This document shows, one piece after another, positions 9,158-20,875 of a stretch of 64,000 nucleotides of DNA. The notes beneath the pieces were generated by a model. It did not search any database and was not told where the DNA came from. It saw only the letters and a program-made list of their open reading frames with translations. The DNA is from Pycnococcus provasolii. Its lineage: Eukaryota > Chlorophyta > Pseudoscourfieldiophyceae > Pseudoscourfieldiales. How positions within the stretch are numbered: the stretch's first letter is position 1; every line of letters starts with the position of its first letter. The translations under genes and the position numbers were made by a program. The DNA lies in assembly GCA_049487715.1 (NCBI GenBank), contig CP150573.1:62001-126000 (forward strand). The letters are read 5' to 3'.

Positions 9158-10804
9158 CTACTCCCACAGCACTGCGCCGTTCGGTGCAAGTGCGCCTGCG
9201 TCGGAGAGAGCTGCAGGTGCAAGCAGCGATCTACGCTCCTCCGCCTTTGCCCACGCAACAAAACGATTGCACAGGGCAACGGCAGTCGCCTGCTCGGTGG
9301 AAGGAGGCAGGACGATCGTCGCCTCGAAACCTTCTCCCACACATGCCAATGCGCATGTTTTCGAGTCAACGTTCCAGACGACACGCATGGGATCTGCACC
9401 TGGCGGTCCATCGGCGCGTTCGGGGTCGGCACGTCGCAGCGCATCGCTCGGAGCGTTCGCGCCACGCTCGATCGGATCCTTCATCATCCGTCTTGCAGCC
9501 ATCAGCGCGCTCGCAGCCTCTTCGCCGACGTAGTCGCCAGCACTCACGAGCAAGTGCTGATCGATTGTCGGGCGCACGTACATGCCCATGCCATTTTCCA
9601 AGCACGAGGTAGCCTGTGCGCCGCGTCGGCGTCCCCACAGCTCGTCAAATGCATTGGACAAACCCGACGCGCCATCCATGGGTGCTTCGAGTGCGGCATG
9701 GACGTACAAGCGCCGACGGCGCAGTGCAGGGAACGACGCCGCATCCGTAGAAACAAGCACGAGCACGACACCCTCGCCGTGGCTACCGCCACCGTCCACG
9801 TCATTGCCGTCGCCGCCGCTCGCGGGCAGGAATGCCACCAGCGCATGTGCGTAGGCGTTTGGCCCAAGTGTGTACGGAAGGCAGATGGGCATAAGGTGGT
9901 CTCGCAGAGGATCGCGAAATTCCGTCGGCTGCTCGTGGTGCACGCCACTTGTTTCCGCGTCAAGTCTCCACCTCATGCCGGCGACGTGGTGGCACACGAG
10001 CTGCACGTCGTCGGGATGCCACCCAAGCTTCTTGCCACGGCCGCACATGCGTGGGTTCTGTGCAAGTGCGAGCACGCCGCCTGTGCGCGAGTCGACGAGA
10101 AGGCCTAGTGCGAGGCTGGCGTCGTCGTCCTCGCCGCTCGACTCGAGCAAAGCCGCACGTAGCAGCGCGATCGATCCCGCATCTTCCGGCGCCCGCGGAG
10201 CCGCCGCGACGAGGCGCTCCGCCGCGGCGTCACTGCGTGCTCCTGAGAGGCTGGCAATGAGGCGCCGTCGCACCGTTGCGGATGGCACGGGTGCGACGGC
10301 AAACGTGCCCGTGTGCCAGCCAGGATCGCGGCACGTTGACCTCCACAGCCCGTCGATCGACGGCGCAAGACCGTCAAGCGTGCGAGACACGTCGAACGTC
10401 GGCTTGCGCGCAGCGATCACCTCAAACTGGTTGGTGAGCTGCATGAGCAAGGCGGCGTGAACGAGAGCGAGGCACCGGTGAGCGGGAAGAGGCAAGGACG
10501 CGTCGTGTGCACACACATACCATAGCACGCCTCTCTTCAGGAAAGCGAGCGCGACGTCACCCACGCGCGCGTATCTGAGAGCTCCGGGTGGTGTTGCGTC
10601 GGAGGAGTCGCCGCCGCCGCCGCCGATGCCGCCGGCGGCGGATATAGGCCCTTCGTGCTGCTGCTCGAAGCTTGAGAGTAGCGCGCTTGCGACACCCGCC
10701 ACCGGCGCGTGCGTGTGCGCGTCCGTTCCCCCGGACACGAACACGGGCTTGCCGTTGAGCGAGCCGACGACGAGCAGCAGCGGCGAGGTGAAATCGTGCG
10801 GCAT
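9158..10804 (-). CDS. MON1: vacuolar fusion protein MON1
   Basis: The protein has 548 residues. MON1 forms a heterodimer with CCZ1 that acts as the guanine-nucleotide exchange factor activating Rab7 on late endosomes and vacuoles, and it also serves in autophagosome fusion. The order of longin domains is visible: LLLVVGSLNGKPVFVSGG opening longin 1, then VALAFLKRGVLWYVCAHD, LMQLTNQFEVIAARKPTFD and DGLAPSIDGLW, as in SAND/MON1 proteins. A second longin-like unit follows with GEGVVLVLVSTDAASFPAL, and a C-terminal unit ends in ALCNRFVAWAKAEERRS. Gly-, Asp- and Ala-rich inserts enlarge the loops. The start ATG at 10804 sits directly before the domain. No CCZ1 gene is seen nearby. The assignment rests on overall pattern; it is good but not motif-perfect. 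Confidence 0.75.
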   Translation of the reverse strand: MPHDFTSPLLLVVGSLNGKPVFVSGGTDAHTHAPVAGVASALLSSFEQQHEGPISAAGGIGGGGGDSSDATPPGALRYARVGDVALAFLKRGVLWYVCAHDASLPLPAHRCLALVHAALLMQLTNQFEVIAARKPTFDVSRTLDGLAPSIDGLWRSTCRDPGWHTGTFAVAPVPSATVRRRLIASLSGARSDAAAERLVAAAPRAPEDAGSIALLRAALLESSGEDDDASLALGLLVDSRTGGVLALAQNPRMCGRGKKLGWHPDDVQLVCHHVAGMRWRLDAETSGVHHEQPTEFRDPLRDHLMPICLPYTLGPNAYAHALVAFLPASGGDGNDVDGGGSHGEGVVLVLVSTDAASFPALRRRRLYVHAALEAPMDGASGLSNAFDELWGRRRGAQATSCLENGMGMYVRPTIDQHLLVSAGDYVGEEAASALMAARRMMKDPIERGANAPSDALRRADPERADGPPGADPMRVVWNVDSKTCALACVGEGFEATIVLPPSTEQATAVALCNRFVAWAKAEERRSLLAPAALSDAGALAPNGAVLWE

Positions 10805-11014
10805 TACTGAGGGGAACTACGATAAAATGACTGAGGGACGAACGACCCCACAGCGGGACAAGACGTTTCGGGGATACGTTAGACAGACTAAAAGTGACAT
10901 GTTTTAAAAATATTGGACGATTGGGGTTTGGGTTTGGGTTTGGATTTCGCGCCCTCCCCTCCCCTCCCCTCCCTCGTTCCCCTTCCCCTTCCCTCCCCTC
11001 CCGCCTCTCTGGCC

Positions 11015-11685
11015 ATGGCCGACGCCGACGCCGACGACGCCGAGGATGAAGAGGAGCATGAAGATGATAAGCAGCACAATACCAGTTTCGGATTCCCGTA
11101 CTCGTCTCCGTACGACGTGCAAACCGCACTCATGAACACGCTGCACAATACGCTCGCCTCAGCGTCAGCACCAACACAATCAACGGAGGGGCAGCAGCAG
11201 TCATCCATTGCCATCATGGAGTCGCCAACGGGCACAGGAAAGACGCTCACGCTGCTATGCGCAACACTCGCGTACATGAAGCAACAACTTGAACGAAACA
11301 CAAAAGAACGGGAATGCTGCAACGCACAACAACAACAGCAACAACAACAACAAGAAGAAGAAGAACCGTCGTGGATCGTTGACGCCGCGAACGAAGCCAC
11401 GACAGAAGCAGATACCGCAACCAGCAGCGCGATACAAACACGTGCCAAACAAAAGGCTAAGGCACGCACAACGAAGAGGGCAGCAGCAGTAGCAGCGTTC
11501 AAACAGAAAGAAAATAATGGAAAACACGCGAATCAGACTGCGCGCGACGGCGAGTCCGACGGCGCCTCCGCCCACGACGACGACAATGACGCACTCCTCG
11601 ATCCGTGGGATAGCGACGATGACGCAAATCGTCAACGAAGAGCACGTGGACGAACCTCTTCCGGACTATCCTCCTCCTCCTCCTC

Positions 11686-11716
<31 letters not shown>

Positions 11717-13663
11717 AACAGCAACAGCAATACAAACAACAAAGCGCTGCGCCTGTACTTTTGCAGTCGAACGCACAGTCAGCTGAGCCAAGCGATGGGA
11801 GAATTTGCACGAACAAAGTACGCCGAGACTTTCTCCGCCGCCGCTCTCGCGAGCCGGTCGAGCCTATGCCTGCACAAGCCCGTGCGCACGCTGCCGAGTG
11901 CTCTAGCAGGAGAGGCTTGCGTTGATCTGCAGGAGACGGCGAAGAAAAACAAAAATACCAAGAAGAGGGCAACCACCGACGCAAGGGTCTCCCTGTCTTC
12001 TTCTTCCGGATGCCCGTACCACAGCGCACGTGGCGAGCGACGCGTGCGTGACGACGCCCTCGCAGCTCCCGTGGACATCGAGGAGCTCGCGGAAATTGGA
12101 AGGGCGCACCGCGCGTGCCCTTACTACGGATCACGTATGGCCGCGGCGGAGGCTGACGTGGTGTTCCTTCCCTATCAGAGCCTTCTTCACGGCCCAACGC
12201 GCGAGGCTCTTGGAATTAACCTCGAAGGGGCGATCGTCATCATCGACGAGGCGCACAATGCCGTGGATGCTGTCAACGATATGCACGGTGCTCGCATCAC
12301 GGCAACGTCGCTAGATGCCGCGGGGACGGCGGTGCAAGCGTATCTAAAACGATTCGGAGATCGCCTCAATGCCGGAAATCTTAGGAATCTGCACGCGCTC
12401 GCGGCTGTCTGCACGGCACTGCGACGTGGCTTCCCATCCTCCTCGTCGTCGTCATCGACCACGTCACAGCCGACGTCCATGACGGTAAACGACTTCCTCT
12501 TCGCATGCAGCCTCGATCACGTCAACCTCTTCAAGCTCGTCGAATATCTCAAGGAAAGCCGAGCACTGCGAAAGATGGCGGGGTATGGGAAAGGCGTCGC
12601 CGGCGCGGTGAACCCTGCGGCGGCTCGCGCCGCTCGAGGCGCCGCCGCAGGCGCCCTTCACTCCGTGTGCGGCATGCTCGAGGCACTCACGCGATCGGAT
12701 GCTGACGGCCGCGTGCTGCGCTCGGGCGACGATCCTCCCGAGCTGCGGTACGTGAACCTCAACGCAAGCATGCACTTCGAGCGGCTGGTTGCCAAGTGCC
12801 ACGCGGTGGTTCTCGCGGGTGGAACGCTCAGCCCCGTGCCTGCGCTGCTGCGAGACCTCTTTCCCACAGTGAAGCAAGACCGCGTGGTGCGCTTTTCGTG
12901 CGGCCACATCGTCGACGCTGGTCGCTTCCAGTGCCTCGCGCTGGGCCGTGGGCCAAGCGGACTGCCGCTAAACCTCGAGGCATCGAAGCGCGCGACAGAC
13001 GATCAGCGCGACGAACTCGGGCGCGTGCTGCGCAATGCCGTTCGCATCGTTCCCGGCGGTGTCGTGTGCTTCGTCCCATCGCACCGCTTCGTCGGCGAGC
13101 TGATGTCGCGGTGGAGGAGCACGGGAATGCTTGCTCAGATAGAAGCTGCAAAGCCCGTGCTCCTCGAGGAGTCGAAGGGGGGAGCAGCCGCGTGCGAGGC
13201 TCTCCTTGCGAAATACACGTCGCTCTGCACCGGCGACAGCGCGTCCAAGGGCGCGCTGCTGCTCTGCGTCGTGGGAGGCCGCCTGAGCGAGGGTGTCAAT
13301 TTCGGAGACGATCTCGGACGCCTCGTCGTCGTCGCAGGCCTGCCATACCCCAACCCTACCGATGCGGAGCTCGTCGCTCGCATGCGCTACCTCGACGCGG
13401 CGGAGCCTGGCGCTGGCCGCGCCTACTACGAGGCGCTCTGCTGGAAGGCTGTCAACCAGAGCATCGGGCGCGCGATCAGGCACCGCCTCGACTACGCGAC
13501 GGCTCTGCTGCTTGACGCACGCTACGTGGACGACGTGAGCCTGTCGTCTCGCCTTCCAGCGTGGGTGTCTAACAGCCTCGTGCGCTGCGAGGGCGGGTAC
13601 GGGCAGGTGCACGGCAAGCTCGCGACGTTTTACTCGCGGTTTTGTAAAACATCAACTATGTAG
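11015..13663 (+). CDS. DDX11: ATP-dependent DNA helicase DDX11/CHL1 family
   Basis: I chose the ATG at 11015 (context GCCATGG). The frame is open to 10913 but only via a TTG start and telomere-like sequence. The 882-residue protein is an XPD-type superfamily 2 iron-sulfur helicase. FGFPYSSPYDVQTALMNTL is the Q-motif region, MESPTGTGKTLTLL is Walker A and IVIIDEAHNAVDAV is the DEAH box. Four cysteines between them (SSLCLHK, GEACVD, SGCPYHS, RACPYYGSR) should hold the 4Fe-4S cluster. The C-terminal half has VVGGRLSEGVNFGDDLGR and QSIGRAIRHRLDYATALLL. A long acidic low-complexity insert after Walker A is a known feature of DDX11/CHL1 and separates it from XPD and RTEL1. Family members act in sister-chromatid cohesion and replication through structured DNA. 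No intron is needed. Confidence 0.9.
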
Positions 13664-13967
13664 TAATAAATAACCTATAAGACTATACCACCAGAGGATG
13701 GTAAAGTTAAGATGAAATAAGTCACAAATAAAAAAGAAGTCCACCTTGCCGCGCGGGAACGCAAGGGTTCGGTTTGTCGTAACCTGGCAGGCCCCAGGGG
13801 CAGTCGGAAATACCTGTCGGGAAATCCGGGGATGGAAAAGACCAGAACGAGTACCCGGGTAGGGGTTACTTCTATTACGGGTGTTGACTGAAAAGTTCTG
13901 TTCCCGGTTGTGAGCTTTTTTCTGCCGCCTCACCTCCCTTGGTGGAGTCCCAACCGCGTCCGCTGAA
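13664..13967. other. intergenic between DDX11 and TyrA
   Basis: This 304-bp gap has the 3' end of the helicase gene (AT-rich, AATAAA-like text at about 13665) and the promoter of TyrA. No open frame is convincing. Confidence 0.4.
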
Positions 13968-15080
13968 ATGCTCGCTAAGCAACACCACGAGCCTGCGCGT
14001 GCGTCACGCACGCGCACGCGCACGCGCACGCGCACCGTCAGAACGCCGCTCGTAAGCAGCAGACCCACCAACTCGTTAAAGACGCGCGCCATGGACGCCG
14101 CGCAGCCGTTCGACTTCGAGGCGCAGGAGGCGGAGCGGAGGAACGCGGCAAGGCGAATGCGAGTTGGCGTCGTCGGATTCGGGACATTTGGGCAGTTCCT
14201 CGCGAGGCGGATTGTCCAGCAGGGACACGAGGTGATCGCTACGAGCCGGGGTGACTACGCCGACAAGGCTGCGGAGATTGGGGTCAGCGCCTACTACCGA
14301 GATGCAGACGACTTCGCGGAGGCGCACCCGGATGTCGTCGTGCTTTGCACCTCCATCCTGTCGACCGAAAGCGTGCTCGCGGCGCTGCCGCTGCAGCGGC
14401 TGCTCAGGTCCACGCTAGTCGTCGACGTGCTCAGCGTCAAGGCGTTTCCGAAGGATGTCCTGCTGCGCCGACTTCCAAAGTCGTTCGACATCCTGTGCAC
14501 ACACCCCATGTTCGGTCCAGACAGCGGGCGAGGAAGCTGGGAGGGGCTGACGTTCATGTACGACCCGGTGCGCATCGCACCTGACTTGGGCAACGCAGCG
14601 AACGGCAAGCTGACACGCTCGCAGCGCCTTGCCGCGTTCCTGGATATCTTCTCCTCCGAAGGTTGCCGAATGGTGGAGATGACGTGCGAGGAGCACGACA
14701 GGCTTGCGGCAAGCAGCCAGTTCATCACGCACACAATCGGCCGCGTGCTCGGTGCGATGAAGCTTGAGGACACCGCGATCAACACGCGCGGATACGAGAG
14801 CCTGCTGAGCCTCGTCGAGAATACCGCGAACGACTCGTTCGACCTGTACTACGGCCTGTTCATGTACAACGACAACTCGATCGAGGAGCTGCACCGGTTA
14901 GAGCAGAGCTTCGATGACATCAAGCAGCGCCTCTTCGCGCAGCTTCACGCGCGCGTTCGTGCGGAGCTGTTCAGCGGATCATCTGTCGAGGGCGCGAAGA
15001 AATTGCCAGATGTGCCACACGGCAATGGCCATGCAGCGACGGCGGCGTCTGAGTCGCCGGAGGCGCACGCGAGGCGATGA
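13968..15080 (+). CDS. arogenate (prephenate) dehydrogenase, TyrA family
   Basis: The protein has 370 residues. It catalyses the oxidative decarboxylation of arogenate (or prephenate) with NADP or NAD, the last step in tyrosine synthesis. The Rossmann motif RMRVGVVGFGTFGQFLARR is at about residues 64-82. VVDVLSVKAFPKDVLLRRLP and CTHPMFGPDSGRGSWEGL mark the plant/algal TyrA type, with catalytic His in the HPMFGPD segment. EHDRLAASSQFITHTIGR closes the active-site domain. The first 41 residues are basic and rich in Ser, Thr and Arg (partly an RT dipeptide repeat from a CGCGCA tandem) and could be a plastid transit peptide. Translation from the second ATG at 14091 would give a protein without it. 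Plant arogenate dehydrogenases are plastidic. Arogenate preference is assumed from lineage. Confidence 0.9.
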   Translation: MLAKQHHEPARASRTRTRTRTRTVRTPLVSSRPTNSLKTRAMDAAQPFDFEAQEAERRNAARRMRVGVVGFGTFGQFLARRIVQQGHEVIATSRGDYADKAAEIGVSAYYRDADDFAEAHPDVVVLCTSILSTESVLAALPLQRLLRSTLVVDVLSVKAFPKDVLLRRLPKSFDILCTHPMFGPDSGRGSWEGLTFMYDPVRIAPDLGNAANGKLTRSQRLAAFLDIFSSEGCRMVEMTCEEHDRLAASSQFITHTIGRVLGAMKLEDTAINTRGYESLLSLVENTANDSFDLYYGLFMYNDNSIEELHRLEQSFDDIKQRLFAQLHARVRAELFSGSSVEGAKKLPDVPHGNGHAATAASESPEAHARR

Positions 15081-15104
15081 TTTCGCCGTTTGTTGTTGTT
15101 TTTG

Positions 15105-15169
15105 CTGAGATTGCTCACTCGGTAATGGAACGTAAGTTTACTTTACCTCGTCCAACGGTCGTCGAATTC
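15105..15169 (+). repeat. dispersed 3'-flank element, copy 2
   Basis: It begins 24 bp after the TyrA stop codon and matches 6457-6517 over about 60 bp with few changes. The second half of copy 1 is absent here. A long C tract (about 15214-15232) follows a short distance downstream. Confidence 0.7.
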
Positions 15170-15369
15170 GACTGTGCAGCACAGTGCGTGTGTGACGCGC
15201 GAAGCACGGAGGACCCCCCCCCCCCCCCCCCCCGCAGTCCCGCCCGCCCCCCCCTTCCGATTGATAAACCCCCAAACAGAACCCCCAAACCGGAAGCAGG
15301 CCTCGCCATTTCAAAATCCGCAAAGCAGGCCGGTTTTTTTTTCACATTTCAAAAACAACAAGAAATAAA

Positions 15370-18300
15370 ATGGCGTCGTCGTCGTCGCCGTCATGGGCGC
15401 CGCCAAGTATGTCACCATCGGTGCTGCTCGGCTTGCTGGTGCTTGCCGCGTCACTGCTGGCTGTGCTTCTCACGCTGCTATCGTCGTGGTGTGTGCTGAC
15501 ATGTAATAGTAGTGCAGCATGTTGCAGCAGCACGTCCAAGAAGAAGAAGCGACGATACCAAAAAAAGGGCGAGCCTTCTGCCGGTGACGTCGACGCAGCC
15601 GTTCGCCTCGCTGCCACTCGCGGTGACGTCGCGTGCCTCGAGGCAATCGAGCGCACCTTCCCGCGGCTCTTCGACGTCGATGCGAGCACACGAGATGAAT
15701 TCACGAGCGTGCAGGCGGCAGCTGTCGAGGGACACGCGCATGTGATCGAATGGCTCCTTGCGCGAGGCGCGCAGTGCAATGCCAACAAGAATGACGCATG
15801 GAGTGTCACCGCGCTGCACTACGCCGCGGCAAACGGGCACGAAGAGGCTGTGCGCGTACTGCTTCGTCACGGAGCGGATGCCAACGCGCGCGACTTTGCA
15901 GGACGAACGCCGGCTGACGTCAGCGCCAACAGCAGCAGTGAGGTAGTATCTATGCTAGTATGCATGTTAGACTATGCTGGCCGCCAGCAGCAGCAGCAGC
16001 CACCGTCACAGGCAATCGCGGAAACATTTGCCACAATGGACACAACGCGCCATTGTGTGATTGGTATGATCACGAACGACAATCATGAAACAATGCCACT
16101 GCCGCCGCCAATTACGACGACGACGTCGTGGTGGATTGCGCAATCATCTGATCCCATCAAACGGATGGAGATGCTCATCGCACGCGGAGGAGGAGGTGGA
16201 GCCGACGGCGACAGCAGCACCAGTACTACCACCAGCCTACGAAAAGGCACGCGAACGTGGCGCGTACTAGCCGTCTTCACGCAGGCTGCTGGGATCGCAT
16301 ATATGGTGTGGCGTGCCCTATACTCCTTCTCGATGTCTTACCCAATCGTCAGTGCATTGTTCTACATATCAGAACTTGCGATGTTTCTCCCAAGCTTTGC
16401 CTTTCTCGTGGAGATGTGGACGCCGATTGTTCGCCACGAGCGTGATGTGAAGAAGGACAACATCTTCAGGAAAGCAGTCGTCAACAGCGATAGTAGTAGT
16501 AGTGCCGTCGCCGACAACAACAAGAACAAAAGCAACTACCCCACGTGCGACGTCTTCATTCCTTGCTACAGCGAACCACTGGAAATTGTCGAGGCGACAT
16601 TGTGTGCAGCCCTTCGCCTCGACTGGCCAGGTCACAAGCTTGTCGTGCACGTGCTTGACGACGGCAAGCGTGGCGTGATTGAGGAGATGGTGCATCGCGT
16701 CAAGACCCAGCTCAAAACTCTGCAATATGAAGCTGATCTGCGCTACATCGCCAGGCCGAAGGTGAAGGGTACACCGCACCACGCCAAGGCGGGCAACATC
16801 AACCATGCGCTGCTTTCCTCTGGCACGCGTGGCGAGTTTGTCCTCATTTTGGATTGTGACATGATCGTCAAGCGAAGCTTCCTGCGCAGGACGGTGGGAC
16901 ACTTCTTCGCTTGCAGCTCACCACCACCGCATGATGACGATGGTGGTGGTGGTGGTAGTCACGATGACGATGATGATGATACCACCACCAACGACAACAA
17001 CAACGACAACGTAGTGTGGGTGCGAAAGCACAAGGCTAGCTTTCTTCAAACTCCGCAGGACTTCTACAACCTCACCGCCTCCGACCCTCTCGGACACCGC
17101 GCTGCATTCTTCTATGGTGCCATGCTGCAGGGTCGCGACGGATGTGGAGCCTGCCCTTGCGTAGGCACGGGCGTTGTGTTCCGACGCGACGCCCTCGTCA
17201 GCATTGGCGGCCAGAGCTACGGATCTGTGACGGAGGATTTTAACACCGCCATGGCCCTTCACGCGAACGGCTTCTCGTCGATGTACGTGAATGAGCGGCT
17301 CGTGTACGGCCTGGCACCCAATGACGTGGTGAGTGCGATGCGGCAGAGGCTGCGATGGGCAACTGGAAGCCTTCAGATCCTCGCTCGAGACAATCCACTG
17401 TACAAGCCAGGGCTCACCGCCGCGCAGCGCACGCTGTACTTCCACAGCGCCGCGCAGTACCTTCTATCCCTCCCGACGCTCATGCTCGCAGTCCTGCCGC
17501 TGATTTACCTCTTCTTCGGCATCGCGCCGATTCACGCCAATTTGCTCGAATTCCTCGTGGCTTTTTTGTGCTACTACGCGCTCAACCGGATCCTGCTTTG
17601 GTGGGCGCACCGTGGCCTGGATACCGAGGAGATTTGGCGTGGAAGCCAGATGAGTGTGTGGATTGCGCCAACGAATCTACTCGCAGTGTCGCGCATCGTC
17701 GTCGATGCGATGGTCAGCAATACGAGCCGCGCGATAGAGTGGTGCGCCGGGAGCCGTTTCCGGTGTGCGAATTCGAGTAGCGGCATATCGTTTGCGGTGA
17801 CTGCCAAGCAGAAAGGAGGCACCGGCAGTGGCGGCGGAAAAAGGAAGAAGAAGGGCGTCGAAACGAATGTGACACAGACGAGGTGTGTCTCTTGGTGGGA
17901 TGCGATGACATTCATCTGGCCTCACGTCACATATCTGCTCGTCCTGCTCGCGGCACTCGTGAATGTCGTCGTGCGCCATTCAATGTCGCGCACCTTTCGC
18001 ATTCCAGAATTCGCCTCGGACCTCATTGCACTCATGTGGGCTGGGCTCGTGGCACTGTACGTTTGGCCACCCGTGGCAGTAGCTCTGGAGGCATCGGGTG
18101 TACCACTTCGGCTGTCTCGCCGAACGTCGCCACCGTCGTGCCTTAACAACAACGCTGCTGCTATTGCAACCGCTACCGACCACAGCAACAATGACGACGA
18201 CGAGGAGGAGGACATCAACGAAAAGCTCGCGAAAGTCTACGTCAACGCCAAGAAGATGGCTGCCAATAGGAAGCTGAACGCTGAGCGTGTGAGGGACAAC

Positions 18301-19091
18301 TTAGATGGGCTCATACCACCACTGCCCACCATCCCGGAATCTGCTACTCAATCTTCTTCGTCGACTTCTCCTTGGCAGCAGGATGTGATTGTGCAGCAAT
18401 CGCCAGCAGATGACAATGAAATTGGCCTCGTCGGCTGGCGAACCGATGCACCACCTTGCGCCGTCGTTTCGCCGCAGAGCATAATGATGAGTCCACTATC
18501 GCCAACTACTCCCATGCTGGTCGCTCGCACGCCCAAGATCTACGAGCGCTATGGTCGCGACGACGATGGTGATGGTGATTTCCGCCTTCTCTTTCGCGAT
18601 CTCCCTCCTCTTTCTCATTCGCGGAGCGCAATGTCGACGACGAAAACAGTGCTGCCTACAGCTGCTGCAGACGCCGCATCTGTGTCGAAAAGGAGTAAGA
18701 GCATGATGACGACGACAGTAGGGCCGCTGAAGCTGAAGCAACAGCAGCAGCCTTTTGTCGTAGCAGCGGCTCCGCCAGCTATGGAGGAGGAGGAGTGCGA
18801 CGAGGAGATCGTCGAACGATACGATGACGGCTCTATTGATGAAGAGAGTCAGATTCCCTTCTCTCCACGCCGACGCCGTCGTCAGCTCTGCAGCCGTGAC
18901 GACGACGTCGCTGCGACGACGAATCCTCCCTCAGGATTCTCATCAGTGTGCAGTTCGTCGTCGTCGTCGCCACCGGAAATTTCGACGACCATGATCATCC
19001 ACCACGATGGCGTCAAGACAGGGCCGCCACCTCGTGTCAGCCCACAAAGCTTTCCGATTGACATTGCGTCCACCATGGGTGAAAGTGAGGA

Positions 19092-19136
<45 letters not shown>

Positions 19137-19521
19137 TCTAGTCTTGGAGGCTACCCCACCCTTCATGATTCGCAACGTGAACATCTGCAAACAGGCTGTG
19201 GTGTACAGTGCCGCCTTTGGTAATATCTCGAGGGGTTTGCTTGAACAACTCGACGACGGGGTTGCTGCGCCACCAGCTTCAGCGGAATACGAGTACGTCG
19301 CATACGTCGCGGCGGTGAATCGCATGGTGACGTCTCAACCTACTCTATCGCGTCGCCCGCTCATCTGGCTGCCCAACCGCCGCGGAGGTCGCCTGGGAGG
19401 CTGCTTCGTGCTTGTGAACATCGCGATGTGCCTTGTGCTCTTGTGCGGTGGGATAGCCTATGGAGTGCTTTACCACCGAGACAGCCTCAACGACGACAAC
19501 CTCATGATCACGACGGGATGA
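15370..19521 (+). CDS. ankyrin-repeat / cellulose-synthase-like GT2 glycosyltransferase fusion
   Basis: This is a single exon of 1383 residues. The N-terminus has a hydrophobic segment (about 18-45), then three to four ankyrin repeats at about 75-195 (DEFTSVQAAAVEGHAHVIEW, VTALHYAAANGHEEAVRVLL). Membrane segments follow at about 298-350, then a processive family-2 glycosyltransferase domain. It holds the substrate-binding D (VLDDGKRG, ~429), DCD (ILDCDM, ~495), TED (GSVTEDFN, ~620) and QRLRW (~658). Several more helices follow (about 695-760, 850-905). A ~400-residue disordered region with poly-Asp comes next and a final helix lies near 1345-1370. The order TM-catalytic-TM resembles BcsA and CslF-type synthases that make and export beta-glucans. 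No PilZ domain is seen. The polymer made is unknown. The ankyrin part is in the same frame, with no stop or splice signal needed, so the fusion is genuine in this sequence. Confidence 0.9.
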
Positions 19522-19768
19522 AGAAACGCGTCTTAACGCATACACAACAACGCTTTTAGTTGTGAAATGGGAAGCAAGGAGGCGAGGAGGAGAATGGGGA
19601 CAGCATACATGATGATGAGTATCGGGCATCTTACTTATTGAAGCGCGGTCTTTGCAAAGCACAACCGACGACAACGCGCGCGAACAGAGATGAAATTATT
19701 GCGGAATACTAACAAAAACATGTACCAGGCTACACAAATTAAAAATATTTCTAAAGTACAGTAACTTT

Positions 19769-20875
19769 TTATGCGTCATCCTTCCACGACGATAGAAGTT
19801 TCGACCGATGCGACGTGACGGTGACAATCTGCGGCTGTCCACCCGTCGCGTCGGAGACGACCGTGTACGAGAACGGCGTTCCGACGTTTGCGGCTCCAGC
19901 GTGCTCGCCGGCGACGTTCACGACGACAATACCCCCCCAGAATGACGGGTAGTATTTGGCGATGCGATCGACAGCCGCCTCCGCCGCCTGCTTGGGGCTC
20001 GCACCTTGCCTCATGAGTTCGACGGCATAGAAGCACGGCAGCAGGCGCATCATCTGGTCGCCGTCACCCGTTGCACCGCACCCGCCCACCTCCGAGTCGG
20101 CGTACGCGCCCGCTCCTGCGATGGGCGCGTCGCCGATACGCCCAGGAACCTTGTGGCTCGCGCCGTTCGTCGACGTTCCTGCGGCGACGTTTCCCTTCGC
20201 GTCAATCGCGACCATCGCGATGGTGTCGTGGTTGTGCCTGCTGCTTCCTTGTTTTTGTATGTTTTCGCGTATGTTGGCGTTTGGTTTGTACGGCCCACAC
20301 GACGTTTTTGCGTTTGGCGTAACGTTTTCGCGGTAGTTGGGTTGGCAGTTATTGTTTCTCCAGCTTTGGTAGATTTCCTCAGATTGTGCCGTGGTTAGGT
20401 CTGTCGTCGCAAGTCCCATGTCGACGGCAAACTGCGTCGCCTGGTTTCCTGCCAACAGCGTGTGCGACGTGTGTTCGAGCACGAACCTCGCCGTTTGCGC
20501 GGCGTCTTTTATGAACCTCAGGTTGCCCACCGCTCCGACGTCCATGGTGTTACCGTCCATGATCATCGCGTCGAGCGTCGTCTCCCCGTTTTCGTCGGGC
20601 GACCCACCGAATCCCACGGATCCGTCGCACTGCATGCGCTCGCACGTCGCGGTTCCTGCGAGAACGGCGTCGAGGTGAACAGCCTGAGACGCATCTGGAA
20701 CAACGTCGCCCTTGGAAAGCAGCACTTGGAAAGCGTTCAAGGTTGCGTTCGGCCACGGCCACGTGTTGAGCACCAAAGGGAGAGGGAGAGGGAGAGAGGA
20801 GGCACGAGGAAGGAGGAGGAGGAGGAGGAGGAGGAGGAGGAGGAGGGAGGACATGTATGATGAACAGCACGCCAT
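19769..20875 (-). CDS. N4-(beta-N-acetylglucosaminyl)-L-asparaginase (aspartylglucosaminidase)
   Basis: The protein has 368 residues. It is a lysosomal or vacuolar N-terminal-nucleophile hydrolase that cleaves the GlcNAc-Asn bond when glycoproteins are broken down. A hydrophobic leader (MSSLLLLLLLLLLLLPRAS) serves as signal peptide. Family marks are GSVGFGGSPDENGETTLDAM in the alpha subunit, then the autocleavage and nucleophile site SRHNHDTIAMVAID (about residue 213, the Thr becoming the new N-terminus). AGTSTNGASHKVPGRIGDAP and YADSEVGGCGATGDGD form the substrate pocket. Length and order agree with known enzymes (about 346 residues). The gene's 3' end faces the 3' end of the ankyrin-GT2 gene, with about 250 bp between. 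Confidence 0.93.
   Translation of the reverse strand: MACCSSYMSSLLLLLLLLLLLLPRASSLPLPLPLVLNTWPWPNATLNAFQVLLSKGDVVPDASQAVHLDAVLAGTATCERMQCDGSVGFGGSPDENGETTLDAMIMDGNTMDVGAVGNLRFIKDAAQTARFVLEHTSHTLLAGNQATQFAVDMGLATTDLTTAQSEEIYQSWRNNNCQPNYRENVTPNAKTSCGPYKPNANIRENIQKQGSSRHNHDTIAMVAIDAKGNVAAGTSTNGASHKVPGRIGDAPIAGAGAYADSEVGGCGATGDGDQMMRLLPCFYAVELMRQGASPKQAAEAAVDRIAKYYPSFWGGIVVVNVAGEHAGAANVGTPFSYTVVSDATGGQPQIVTVTSHRSKLLSSWKDDA

Noticed and set aside
11014-20875. Operon or biosynthetic cluster
   Set aside because: Neighbouring genes are unrelated (helicase, tyrosine synthesis, glycosyltransferase, lysosomal hydrolase), on both strands and with their own promoters.
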